DNA of 64,000 bases from NCBI GenBank assembly GCA_038496445.1, contig JALMLS010000627.1, positions 1 to 64,000 on the forward strand, written 5' to 3'. The stretch is from Trichosphaerium sp. ATCC 40318. Lineage: Eukaryota > Discosea > Flabellinia > Trichosidae. Of this stretch, positions 1 to 8,662 are shown in pieces; the first letter of the stretch is position 1; each line of letters starts with the position of its first letter. The notes beneath the pieces are model-generated. The model was not told the DNA's origin. It searched no databases and was given only the letters and a program-made list of their open reading frames with translations. Position numbers and translations under genes: made by a program.

Positions 1-2
1 GT

Positions 3-335
3 TGCAAAGATTGGAGTGTTGGTTTACCTCCACCACCTGTTTCTCCTCCTTTACCTTCTATAAACCCCAAAAATACTTATATTAATAACCAGTTTAGTTC
101 ACTAACTCCACCACCCATATGTAGGTCCAATAGGCAAAGACACAACTATTATTCAGATAATGAAAGCTCAGATGAATGGGGTGAAAATCTACAGTGGTGG
201 AATCAGACAAAATACATGTGCCTCAAATGTGCCATATGTGTGGAAAATAAACATGTCCAAAATGTGCCCAAAACTGTGATTCACATGCTGGCTGATTCCG
301 CCACTGTATTTCAAACTATGAAAATCATAATGTAA
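3..335 (+). other. Open frame, proline-rich fragment interrupted by a short inverted-repeat element
   Basis: The frame is open from the left edge to a TAA at 333-335. Residues 1-65 look protein-like: a PPPPVSPPLP run, then an acidic DNESSDEW stretch. From about 192 the frame runs into the 115-bp inverted-repeat element. It is probably the tail of a gene or transposon protein that begins outside the window and is now disrupted. I do not recognise the protein. No splice sites were identified, and the frame could be open by chance. Confidence 0.3.
192..306. mobile_element. Short inverted-repeat (MITE-like) element, copy 1
   Basis: It begins CAGTGGTGGAATC and ends GATTCCGCCACTG, so the termini are imperfect inverted repeats. 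The interior carries the family motif of repeated GTGCCCAAAA / GTGCCA boxes. Length is 115 bp, too short to code for a transposase, so any movement would need a helper in trans. Two further copies lie at 529-644 and 679-772. Confidence 0.6.
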
Positions 336-528
336 AAATATACACAACCAAAATCTCAATTCCAGTATTGTTGGTCAGTGGCAAATGTGGTGAATGCTAT
401 CAGTGAGATGAACAAGGACAATTGGTATGTGTTAGTTGTGTTGTTTGTTTGAATATCTGCTAATCTTTTTGTAAATGTTAAACAAGAGTTCAATATGTGT
501 TTTGGTAGTGTTTTACTAAAAACTGCAA

Positions 529-644
529 CAGTGGTGGAATTGGACAAAATACACGTGCCTAAAATGTGCCATTTGCGTGGAAAATAAACGTGCCCAAAAC
601 GTGCCCAAAACGTGCAATTCGCGTTCTGACCGATTCCACCACTG
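529..644 (+). mobile_element. Short inverted-repeat element, copy 2
   Basis: 116 bp, starting CAGTGGTGGAATT and ending GATTCCACCACTG. It has the same internal order as copy 1 (ACACGTGCC, then GGAAAATAAACGTGCCC, then repeated GTGCCCAAAAC). It is followed 34 bp later by an inverted copy, so the pair could form a hairpin. Confidence 0.65.
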
Positions 645-678
645 AAAAGGGTAATAGTAGTAAAATCGGAAGTACGTG

Positions 679-772
679 CAGTGGTGGAATCGGTCAGAAC
701 GCGAATTGCACATTTTGGGCACGTTTTGGGCACATTTATTTTCCATGCAAATGGCACATTTTAGGCACGTGT
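679..772 (-). mobile_element. Short inverted-repeat element, copy 3, inverted and truncated
   Basis: This is the reverse complement of copy 2. It starts CAGTGGTGGAATCGGTCAGA and runs through TTGGGCACG and GGCACGTGTATTTT, then loses similarity before the expected far terminus. With copy 2 it makes a head-to-head palindrome spanning about 529-772. Confidence 0.6.
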
Positions 773-844
773 ATTTTATATTTTGATCATTTCAACAGAA
801 ATATAAATGTTTCTTTTTTAAACACTGTCCACAGTACTGGAATT

Positions 845-1045
845 GGGATTTTGACCCGTACTAAACCCGTACAGAACCTGTACTTTTGTCCCGTACTTAA
901 CCCATACGGGTTCCGTACTTTTGACCCATACTAAACCCGTACAGAACCCGTACTTTTGACCTGTACTTAACCTGTACGGGTTCCGTATTGTTGACCCGTA
1001 CTCTACCTGTACGGGTTACGTACAGGATCCGTATGGGTAGAGTAC
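845..1045. repeat. GTAC-rich minisatellite, array A
   Basis: A degenerate tandem array built from a unit of roughly 35 bp, of the type TTTTGACCCGTACT-AACCCGTAC-GGTTCC. Most units are bracketed by CCGTAC/GTACGG palindromes. A second array of the same family is at 1836-2050. I see no coding potential. Confidence 0.75.
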
Positions 1046-1835
1046 AATTAAATAATATGAAAAATTGGATACAGAATATACTCCTCTTTTTCCATACAAT
1101 GTATGTGTACACATATATCACATGTGTGCCAAAACCACAACCATCAGTATACACTTGCAATCAAAAAAAAATTTGGCCATCAAATTTTGTTTGGATTTGG
1201 CAATCAAAAAATCCAAAAAAAAATTACTGCAATTAAATGGCAGCTTGTAATCGTAAAGTACAAAAACATGTATTATTAATAGATGAGGGTGTTTTAAGGT
1301 TATTAGGGCATTTACTTAAAAAGTAGAGGAGAAAACTTAATAAAGTGCAAAATGTAGCTTTTTGCTGAATTTTGTTGTTTTATTGAATAACTTTGGTCTG
1401 ACTGTACGAACTGCTCAGAAATGTAGCATTAGGTATATTTAGGTACAATGCATGGTTTCATGATGGTTTGGGGATCAACTCACCATTTTTAGGCAAAAAC
1501 GACAGAAAATATGTATTTGGAATAGTTTAAGGATATTATGGCCTAATAGCTCTATTAAACCACTTTTTAAAGGCGATTATGGGTTTCAAGCATTTTTCTG
1601 AAGTAGTCGTTAAGTTGTGGATATTAAGTTGGGTTTTAGGACAATTAAGGCATGATGTCTAAAATATCTCCTCAAACAGGTCAAAAACATGGTCATTTAG
1701 TGGTAATGGGGTTGTAATGTAATGTAATGTATTGTAATGTGTTGTAATGTAAATGTACTTGTAATAGTTAAGAAAACAATAAACCAATCCATCGTTTTTA
1801 CTATTTTGTGTACACAATTATAACTGCCGACACAT
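1046..1835. other. Non-coding spacer with a decayed Tc1/mariner-like trace
   Basis: At about 1453-1480 one plus frame reads MMVWGSTHHF, which resembles the VMVWG block of Tc1/mariner transposases, but stops flank it on both sides. A short (TGTAA)n-type repeat lies at about 1713-1756. The rest is AT-rich with no feature I can support. The transposase identification is weak. Confidence 0.25.
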
Positions 1836-2050
1836 ATTTTGACCTGTACCTAACCCGTACGGGTTCCGTACTTTTGACCCGTACAAAACCCGTACGGAAC
1901 CTGTACTTTTGACCCGTACTCAACCCGTACAGGTTCTGTACTTTTGACCCGGATTAAACCCATACGTAACCCGTACTTTCGACCCATACAAAACCCGTAT
2001 GGAATCTGTACTTTTTGACCCGTACTCTACCCGTTCATTATCTGTACTCC
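1836..2050. repeat. GTAC-rich minisatellite, array B
   Basis: Same family as array A: tandem CCCGTAC / GGGTTCCGTAC / CTTTTGACCCGTAC units, ending at GTACTCCAATTTT. It directly precedes the point where the sedolisin coding sequence (minus strand) loses similarity to its family. Confidence 0.75.
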
Positions 2051-2093
2051 AATTTTAATTACTGCAATTAATACAACAATGGACAACAATATT

Positions 2094-4508
2094 GTTTGCA
2101 ACATTGTACACTTGCTTTGGTGGATCACGACCTGTTTTGAACAAGATACTTCAATACTGCACTTTGCTGGTACGCCAACGCTTTTTGAGAAGCTGAAAAA
2201 CCTCCACCACTGGTAATCTGTGTTGCATAAGTTAGAAAAAATTACTTATGATTAAGAACGCGTACCTTGGCTTGTGTTTGAATAGAACACACAATTTCTT
2301 GTGGGTTTGGCTTGTATGGGTAATCGAGGAGAGGCAACTAGAACACAATCGTTATTATTACAATAATGATAACCACCAGTGTGCACGTACTTGTGTAGCA
2401 CCAACAGAGGTAACGTATGGACTGTCACCGGGCCAACTGGCTGAGAAAATGTTTTCGTTGTATTGTGGAGGTAGCGCTTCCATTGTGAATCCCTTGATGG
2501 AACATGCTCCAACAGATAATGTAGGAACAGCAGCACAAGAGCAGTTCTAGAACAACCATCAACTTTTAACCAACAACACAAGACGCACAGTTCCAAAGGC
2601 ATTGACACCAGCTTCAGTAGGTTTATAATAACCGCTGCAATTGCCAGCGTTTGATCCTACATTCCACATACCTTGAAATTGTGTCAAGGCACGCCCACAG
2701 TCCGTATTGTAGGTCATCCACTGACTTGCGCAAGCTACGGACTCTGTCAGACAAAAACAAAGGGGGGTAACAGAAGTGGTGCATTATTCGTACATGTAGG
2801 CTCAGCACTGAGCGCACAATCGCAAGCTTGTTGATTTGCAGGGTCGTTACAATAGCCTGAAACACCACTGAACAAATCGAATGCAGCAATCTTATCAAAG
2901 ACATTCAAATCTACGTTAGGAAGAACAAACGCAGCAGTTGCTAGGACAAAAAGAATGAGACAACAAAATAGCATTATTGGCTTTACGACAGAAAGCAAAA
3001 GGACGTACCATCAGAAACAATAAAGGAAGCACAATCACAAGAATCAAGTTCACACTCGTATCCAACGCCAGCCGAATCGGTAGGGCAATATCCATTGAGT
3101 TGGTTGGCAGCGCCTTGATCACCTAGTAGTTTTCCCCGTTGTTAGCAAAATCAAACATGTGCGACAAAGTAAGTACCTGACGATACCATGATACTGATGC
3201 CATTTACAGCTGCCATTTGCATGTACTTATCAGCACGAGCAATGTATTCCGATCCAGACTCACCGCTGGAGCACTGTCCAATCCTTAAAATGTCGTAAGC
3301 ACCGCAGACAAAAAAAAAACCACTTTGTTCTCTTTCAAAAACGAGGTTGTGATGTGACGCACAAGCACTGGTAGGCTTCTGGGAAACCGTATGAAACTGA
3401 AAAGACACGTGGTGCATCAGTGAGAGAGGAGGTCAATGACAATAGCCACTGCAATACCCACTTTTCAGGTGTTTCCCAAAACTCAGTTGTGAGGCCGTGC
3501 CCAGTTGAGGTAATGTACTAAATGTGCAGAGATTAGCCAAAAATTGATGATTGTGCAATAACAAAAGTACAAAATGTACCTGCGCGTCCAAGTCAGATTC
3601 GAGTTCGTCAGTTGGAGTGGTTACATTGATGCCATTGCCAACGTAGGCAAGAAACTGGTTGGGCTCTTCAAACAAAGATTTAAAAGCATACATGCCAGAT
3701 TCAGAATACAAATCGCCAAATGCAGCAATCCCTTGTTTAGCTTTGCCGACTGGAATCTCATACAACGCGTCTGGGATGTTGTACATACTTCTGAGTTTGT
3801 CAGGTGTAATAGGCACATCTACTGGCTGTCTGTAGCCGTTCTTTTGATCTCCAGTTCCTTTATATGCGGTCTTTGGGCCAAAACTTCTAGCCTTGAATTT
3901 GGTCTTGGCAACGTACTCGGATAAACCGTGAACGAGCGCAACTGACTCAGCGATGGCTGCTGGCACAGAAAGTGCTCCCTGTGAACAAAAAAACCGTTAA
4001 TTACAAATGCTACAAATTTTAGACGTTGGGATATGTGGTGGCGTACCTGATGGCGGATGACTACTTTTGATGTCGCCCAGCTGTTGTGGCGAACAGAAAA
4101 CAGTTTAGCTTCGAAAGCGGCTTCAACGTGAGCTACTGGCGCGTTGCACTCAAAGCCATCGAACCGTTGACTGCAAAACTCGTGTAGCGCCACATGCTCC
4201 ATCCATGTACCGACTCTTTCAAAGTGGGCAGTCGCTGGCGCAACCATTGCGTGAATTTGCTCCTGGGTAAGGAATTTTCTGTACTGAGGTGAGGATGGGT
4301 CTGACACTTTTTCGAAGGTTGCATCGAGTACGTCAGCGTTATTAAAGGGCAATAACACAGAAAAGGAAACACGAGAGCTAGGAGGAGCCCGACTAACCGC
4401 TTGCCAGCCAGCTGGTAGCGAGACATCGTTTAACTTACTCCGTGGCATCGCTAAGGTAGCGGCAATTGCAAAACAGACAGCCAACGTAAAAGTAAGCTGT
4501 AGTTTCAT
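2094..4508 (-). CDS. Sedolisin (S53, tripeptidyl-peptidase family) protease, C-terminus missing
   Basis: The first exon starts MKLQLTFTLAVCFAIAATLA, a signal peptide, so the product is probably secreted or lysosomal. A pro-domain follows (PSSPQYRKFLTQEQ), then the catalytic domain with the ELESDLDAQY Glu/Asp pair, FWETPE, the oxyanion VSSGDQGAAN, SPYVTSVGATQ and ITSGGGFSA. At least nine short introns must be removed. A cysteine-rich insertion lies between DQGA and SPYVTSVGA. An in-frame stop follows QNRS at 2125-2127; a related frame continues PPKQVYNVAN and then similarity stops at about 2094, at the repeat block. The GTSxS block with the catalytic Ser is not in the window. It is either a pseudogene cut by repeats or a gene whose last exons lie further left. 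Family certain; integrity doubtful. Confidence 0.8.
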
Positions 4509-4613
4509 TGTTGAATCGTCGCCTGCGTTGTTTCTAAGGAATTTTGTTGTGATTTTTCGTTTTTAATTAAGTAGGTCCAACTGCAGTTTAAGCGAATAAT
4601 CGTTACATCAGCC
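4509..4613. promoter_or_regulatory. Divergent intergenic promoter region (sedolisin / Mago nashi)
   Basis: Only 105 bp separate the two start codons, which face away from each other, so both promoters must lie here or inside the genes. I see no clear TATA box. Confidence 0.45.
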
Positions 4614-5375
4614 ATGGGGGACAAAGAAGCCAACGAATTTTACATCCGATACTAGTATCCACAAATACAACCACTGGCCGTGGCCAAAGCAATGCCGATT
4701 TTTTTTTTGTTTTATAACTGTGCTGAAGCACTATATAACCATGGTGATATTTCCTTAACATCCAAGCGTTGGTCACAAGGGTAAATTCGGCCACGAGTTT
4801 CTAGAGTTTGAATTCAGGCCAAATGGCAAGCTGCGCTACGCCAATAACTCTCATTACAAAAATGAAACGATGATCAGAAAAGAGGGTATGTAGTACTCTA
4901 CTACACTTGCGCTTACTAAACCCTGTCTAGTTTTCGTAAACGACGCTGTTTTAGACGAATTGAAGAAAATTATTAGCGACAGCGAAGTGATGAAGTAAAA
5001 ACCCTTTGTCTGTGCGTAATTTCGCTAATATACGCATTTAGAGAGGACGACAGTCAATGGCCAGAGCCAGATTTTGTTGGAAAGCAAGAGCTGGAGATTG
5101 TACTGAACAATGAGCACATCTCCTTTATGGTATATTATACCCCAAATCAATCACTCACTAACTCGACTGTAGACATCAAAAATCGGATCCTTATTGGACG
5201 TTACAGAATCTAAAGATCCAGAAGGACTCAGGACCTTTTACTACCTAGTGCAAGATTTGAAATGTCTTGTATTCGCTCTCATCGGCCTTCATTTCAAGGT
5301 ATGCACTTGTACACGCTGCATCAGAATTAGTCTAACGTTATTAATTAGATCAAACCAGTCCCAATTTTGAGCTAA
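4614..5375 (+). CDS. mago: Mago nashi, exon junction complex core subunit
   Basis: Six small exons (about 4614-4654, 4767-4885, 4931-4994, 5042-5129, 5173-5298, 5349-5375) join in frame to a protein of about 150 residues, the normal family length. It contains [55 protein letters not shown] and [20 protein letters not shown], and ends [14 protein letters not shown]. These are near-identical to Mago family blocks. In the family the protein binds Y14 and eIF4AIII on spliced mRNA. No single exon exceeds 130 bp, so a plain ORF scan misses it. It converges with the Aurora kinase gene, 105 bp away. Confidence 0.95.
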
Positions 5376-5480
5376 ACGTTTATCACAATAAAGTTAGTTT
5401 TGGGCCCAACCAAAGAAAATACTAATTCGCGTCTCATTGATTGAATTCCATTGTTTATTTATTTTACAAAAGGTGGTAAG

Positions 5481-6722
5481 TTACAGCGTGCAGTGTTTTA
5501 CTATCCAAGGGTGCTCTTTAATCTGGGAGAGCTTCATACGCTTTCCTGGTTCTTTGACAAGAAGCTGAAGAACATGTCAGTCTTTGACACAAGTAGACAT
5601 AAACAATAAAAAACCGACTTGTAAAAAAACCGGTGCGTACCATAGCAATTAGGTCTTGGGCTTCCGCGGACACGTGATCAGGAAAGTGCAAATCGACTTC
5701 CGTGATGCGTTTGTATGTTTCTTGATGGCCTGTGGCTTCGAAAGGAGGCGTGCCTGTTAAAAATTCGTAGCAAAGGACACCAAGCGACCAAATGTCAACG
5801 TGATGATCGTGCGGATTAGCCTACATTACAATCAGAATTTAGGTTTGAATAAAAAGTAGACGAGACATGAGTTAAAAAAAAAATTGCGCACCTCAATCAT
5901 TTCTGGCGGAAGGTAGTCCAGGGTGCCGCAAAGTGTTTCTCTGCGATTGTTAGGAGCGTGTACAGACCACCCAAAATCAGCTAACTTTACTTGGTCGTCT
6001 ATAGACAGTAATAGATTCTCAGGCTACACAAAAACCAAAAGTGTCAATAATGAGAAAGTTGAATTATTAGTTTTTGTAAATGGGTACCTTGATATCCCTG
6101 TGTATCACATGCTTTTTGTGCAAGTAATCTAGCGCGTCAGCTATGCTTAGTATATACTAAAGAGGTTGAGCGTGTAATTACGGCAATTGCGTGCTGTATT
6201 GGCGGGAAATGAACGCTTTAAACACTTCGACTCGTACCTTGGCTGCCTTGGCCTCTGGGAAGCGTTCATTGGCGATTTTTTTAGACACTTGTACAATTCG
6301 CCATTGGCTGCATACTCCAGGATCAAATAAACGCGTTTTTCATCATAAAAGTACCCATACAGCCTCAAGATGTTAGGGTGGCGCAAATGGCTTTGTATCT
6401 CTATTTCACGGCGAAGTTGGTGCTCCACGTCTGACTGTTCAAGCTGACGTTTAAACAGCACTTTAAGAGCCAAAACAAACTTGGAATTCTTCTCTCTGGC
6501 CAAGTAAACGTTACCAAACTTTCCCCTTCCTAACGGCTTGCCAATATCAAAGTCACTTATACACCACCTCTTTTTGTTCCTGCGTCTCTTCACAGGCTAT
6601 AAGGACCATGTTGGGAAAATAATTTAGCGTACTTGAGCTGGTACTTGCTTAGCGCCCTTCCCCATTGACAACGCAGCCACGTTGTTGGTTACGTTCTTTA
6701 ATTCTTGCAGAGGTTTGGACAT
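5481..6722 (-). CDS. Aurora-type serine/threonine kinase
   Basis: Exons join to about 320 residues. After a short N-terminus ([18 protein letters not shown]) comes the kinase domain: [16 protein letters not shown] (glycine loop), ALKVL (ATP-binding Lys), VIHRDIKPENLLL (catalytic loop), [11 protein letters not shown] (DFG) and [13 protein letters not shown] (activation segment). GWSVHAP and the [13 protein letters not shown] block are Aurora signatures. It ends [11 protein letters not shown] and lacks the long N-terminal tail of animal Auroras. At least five introns, mostly with GTAC- or GTGCG-type donors. The family role is in mitosis (spindle, centromere). Which Aurora subtype cannot be told. 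Confidence 0.93.
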
Positions 6723-6840
6723 CGTTACAAAAATTTAAATAATGGCGGGCTTAAAATTAAGTGCCAGGGTTGGAGACTTAAAAAGACATTTTATTAAGTT
6801 AGCTCATTATCACCGACACTGTCTACAATCAAAAGTAGGT

Positions 6841-7624
6841 TTACAATGCAGCAAGCACTTTTTCAGCTGCTGAGATATCAAGAGCGCCTGGGCTTTCCTC
6901 TTTGAAAAACTTGGAAACCTTACCATCTTCAATCAAAGCTGCAAACCTACCAAACCACATTATTACCACAACGGTAGTACAAAAGTGTTCTTTACCTGGT
7001 GCCTCTGGTGCCAAGGCCAGCCGCTGCTAGGTCAACGTCTTCGCTGATCTTAGCTGTGAACGAGGCGTCAAAGTCGGATAGTAGAGTAACCTGCAAAAAA
7101 AAAAACCGTTGTGAGAAAATTTGTTGCGCTCCTAGATCAGTACCGCTTCATTGGATTTGAGATGCTCTCCAAACGCTTTCATGGTAAAAGGGTCATTGAC
7201 AGCGCTGTAACAGTCAAAGCAAAATAAACGCAAAAATTCAACGGAAAAACTTTTGGATACAGACAATAAATATCAGAGATGCCCTTTGCCTTGAACGACG
7301 CGCTGTGGGTTACATAGCCTGGAATGTGATTTGCGGTACAAACTGGTGTAAAAGCACCTATTTCGCTATTAATTCGCTAATTGCACGATCGACGCATGCC
7401 TGGGATAGATACGAGGACAACTTTCTTTCCAGCAAATAGTTCTTTGCCAGTAACGGTGTTGTTATCAGTGGTACGCAAAACGGCATCCTCTGGAATGGAG
7501 TCGCCAACACTAACGGCAAAGTTGGACATAACGATGTTGGTAATGAGACGCACCTCATGCAACGTGCGCTCGTTTTTGCGTGTACTCGCGCTGAAGCTCG
7601 GGAGAAAGTTCTTGCTAGAAACAT
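6841..7624 (-). CDS. Mitochondrial peroxiredoxin, PRX5-like
   Basis: The N-terminus MFLARTFSRASARVHAKTSA is Arg/Ala/Ser-rich without acids, a typical mitochondrial presequence. It is reached by removing a GTGCGT intron that joins to SVGDSIPEDAVLR. The core has SIPGAFTPVCTANH with the peroxidatic Cys, then VNDPFTMKAFGEHLKS, and it ends SAAEKVLAAL. Length is about 180 residues, usual for PRX5. It would reduce peroxides with thioredoxin-type donors. The intron inside the PGAFTP codon appears to use a GC donor (see findings). It shares a 128-bp divergent promoter region with the uL22m gene. Confidence 0.9.
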
Positions 7625-7752
7625 GGTCGTGGGAGATGGAAATAAATGGAAAGAATTTAAAGAAAAAAAGACGCCCAAAAAAAAAAACCTCCAGTATTGG
7701 TGGGTCAAACAGGCAACAAACGCGCTACAACCAGTTATATCTGTGAGTTCTC
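7625..7752. promoter_or_regulatory. Divergent promoter region (peroxiredoxin / uL22m)
   Basis: 128 bp between two opposite start codons, both of nuclear genes for mitochondrial proteins. It contains an A-rich run (AAAGAAAAAAAGACGCCCAAAAAA-type) near 7660-7685. Co-regulation is inferred from arrangement only. Confidence 0.4.
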
Positions 7753-8471
7753 ATGCTACGACTACACAGTGTGGCTCTACGCCAACAGAGTGTTAGGGTT
7801 AAAACGCCGCCTGTATCTGCAGCGAAATACCACACTAGCTCACTACGACGCGACACTCCTACCTCGATTTTTCAGCAAGTGTTGAAGGAAACTGATGAAG
7901 AGGGACCTGTACAGGAAACAGACGCCGTAGAAATACCAAAAAACCCTCACCACGTACATGAAATACGAAAATAATAGGTTTTGAGCTAAGTGCGTTTAAG
8001 ATGCCGTATGCAACAGCTAAAAGGAGAGGCTTGCGTGGCAGGACAAAAAAAATGATGTTATTGGCCAGACTCATTAGAAAAATGCCTGTAGATCAAGCCC
8101 TTTTGCAATTAGACGCCAGCCCGCTACGCTTGTCTGTTCCTTTAATGACAGCGGTTAAACAAGCAAAGAACAATGCCATTGCAAATCACAACATGGACCC
8201 AAAGAAATTAATCATCCGTGCGTATTGAGATTTGTTATCATCGTTTGACATTTTGTCGGTGCAGGAGGCGTTTTGTCATTAAAAGGAGAATTGTCTCCAA
8301 GACCAGGTAATCAACCACACTTTGCGTAAATCCTGTTTAACTTAAATTCATGTAGTGTTCTGTGCAAAGGGTAGAACGGGCATGCGACACGTTGAGACAT
8401 ACCACCTTGAAGTTCAAGTGCGCGAGGTACTGCTTTTGGAACAAAATTGTTGCGCAATTGATATGAAATAA
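7753..8471 (+). CDS. Mitochondrial large-subunit ribosomal protein uL22m
   Basis: The first exon encodes MLRLHSVALRQQSVRVKTP, a basic mitochondrial presequence. A GTACAT intron (about 7954-8000) joins to an exon starting at the MPYATAKRRG codons, which holds the uL22 core MMLLARLIRKMPVDQALLQL and AIANHNMDPKKLIIR. Two more introns (8218-8264, 8307-8355) lead to AKGRTGMRHVETYHLEVQVRE, the usual uL22 C-terminal block, ending at TAA 8469-8471. In the family it lines the exit tunnel of the mitoribosome. The junction after KKLIIR could shift by a few bases. Confidence 0.88.
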
Positions 8472-8662
8472 CAGTGGTTTGTTTAGAGACACCCTTCAGA
8501 AGAAAAAGATAAAAAACATACAAAACATTATATGATGCCACCATACATGTACAGAAGCGAAGCGCCAAGCATACCCGCTGCCAACTAGTAAACTCAGCCC
8601 TTTGTACAATTCCGACCTCATTTTTATTCGGACAACCACACACGTGGTTTCTTTTCTTTTTT
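8472..8662. other. Convergent 3' intergenic spacer
   Basis: 191 bp between the uL22m stop and the VPS13 stop. AT-rich, with TTTTATTTTA near 8655-8670 that could serve in 3'-end formation. No gene seen. Confidence 0.4.

Noticed and set aside
845-2050. CRISPR-like array
   Set aside because: Units are contiguous and degenerate with no unique spacers, and the DNA is eukaryotic nuclear.
2248-2550. Plus-strand 100-codon open frame
   Set aside because: The opposite strand carries sedolisin exons (SPYVTSVGATQ) through the same bases; the plus frame is a shadow.
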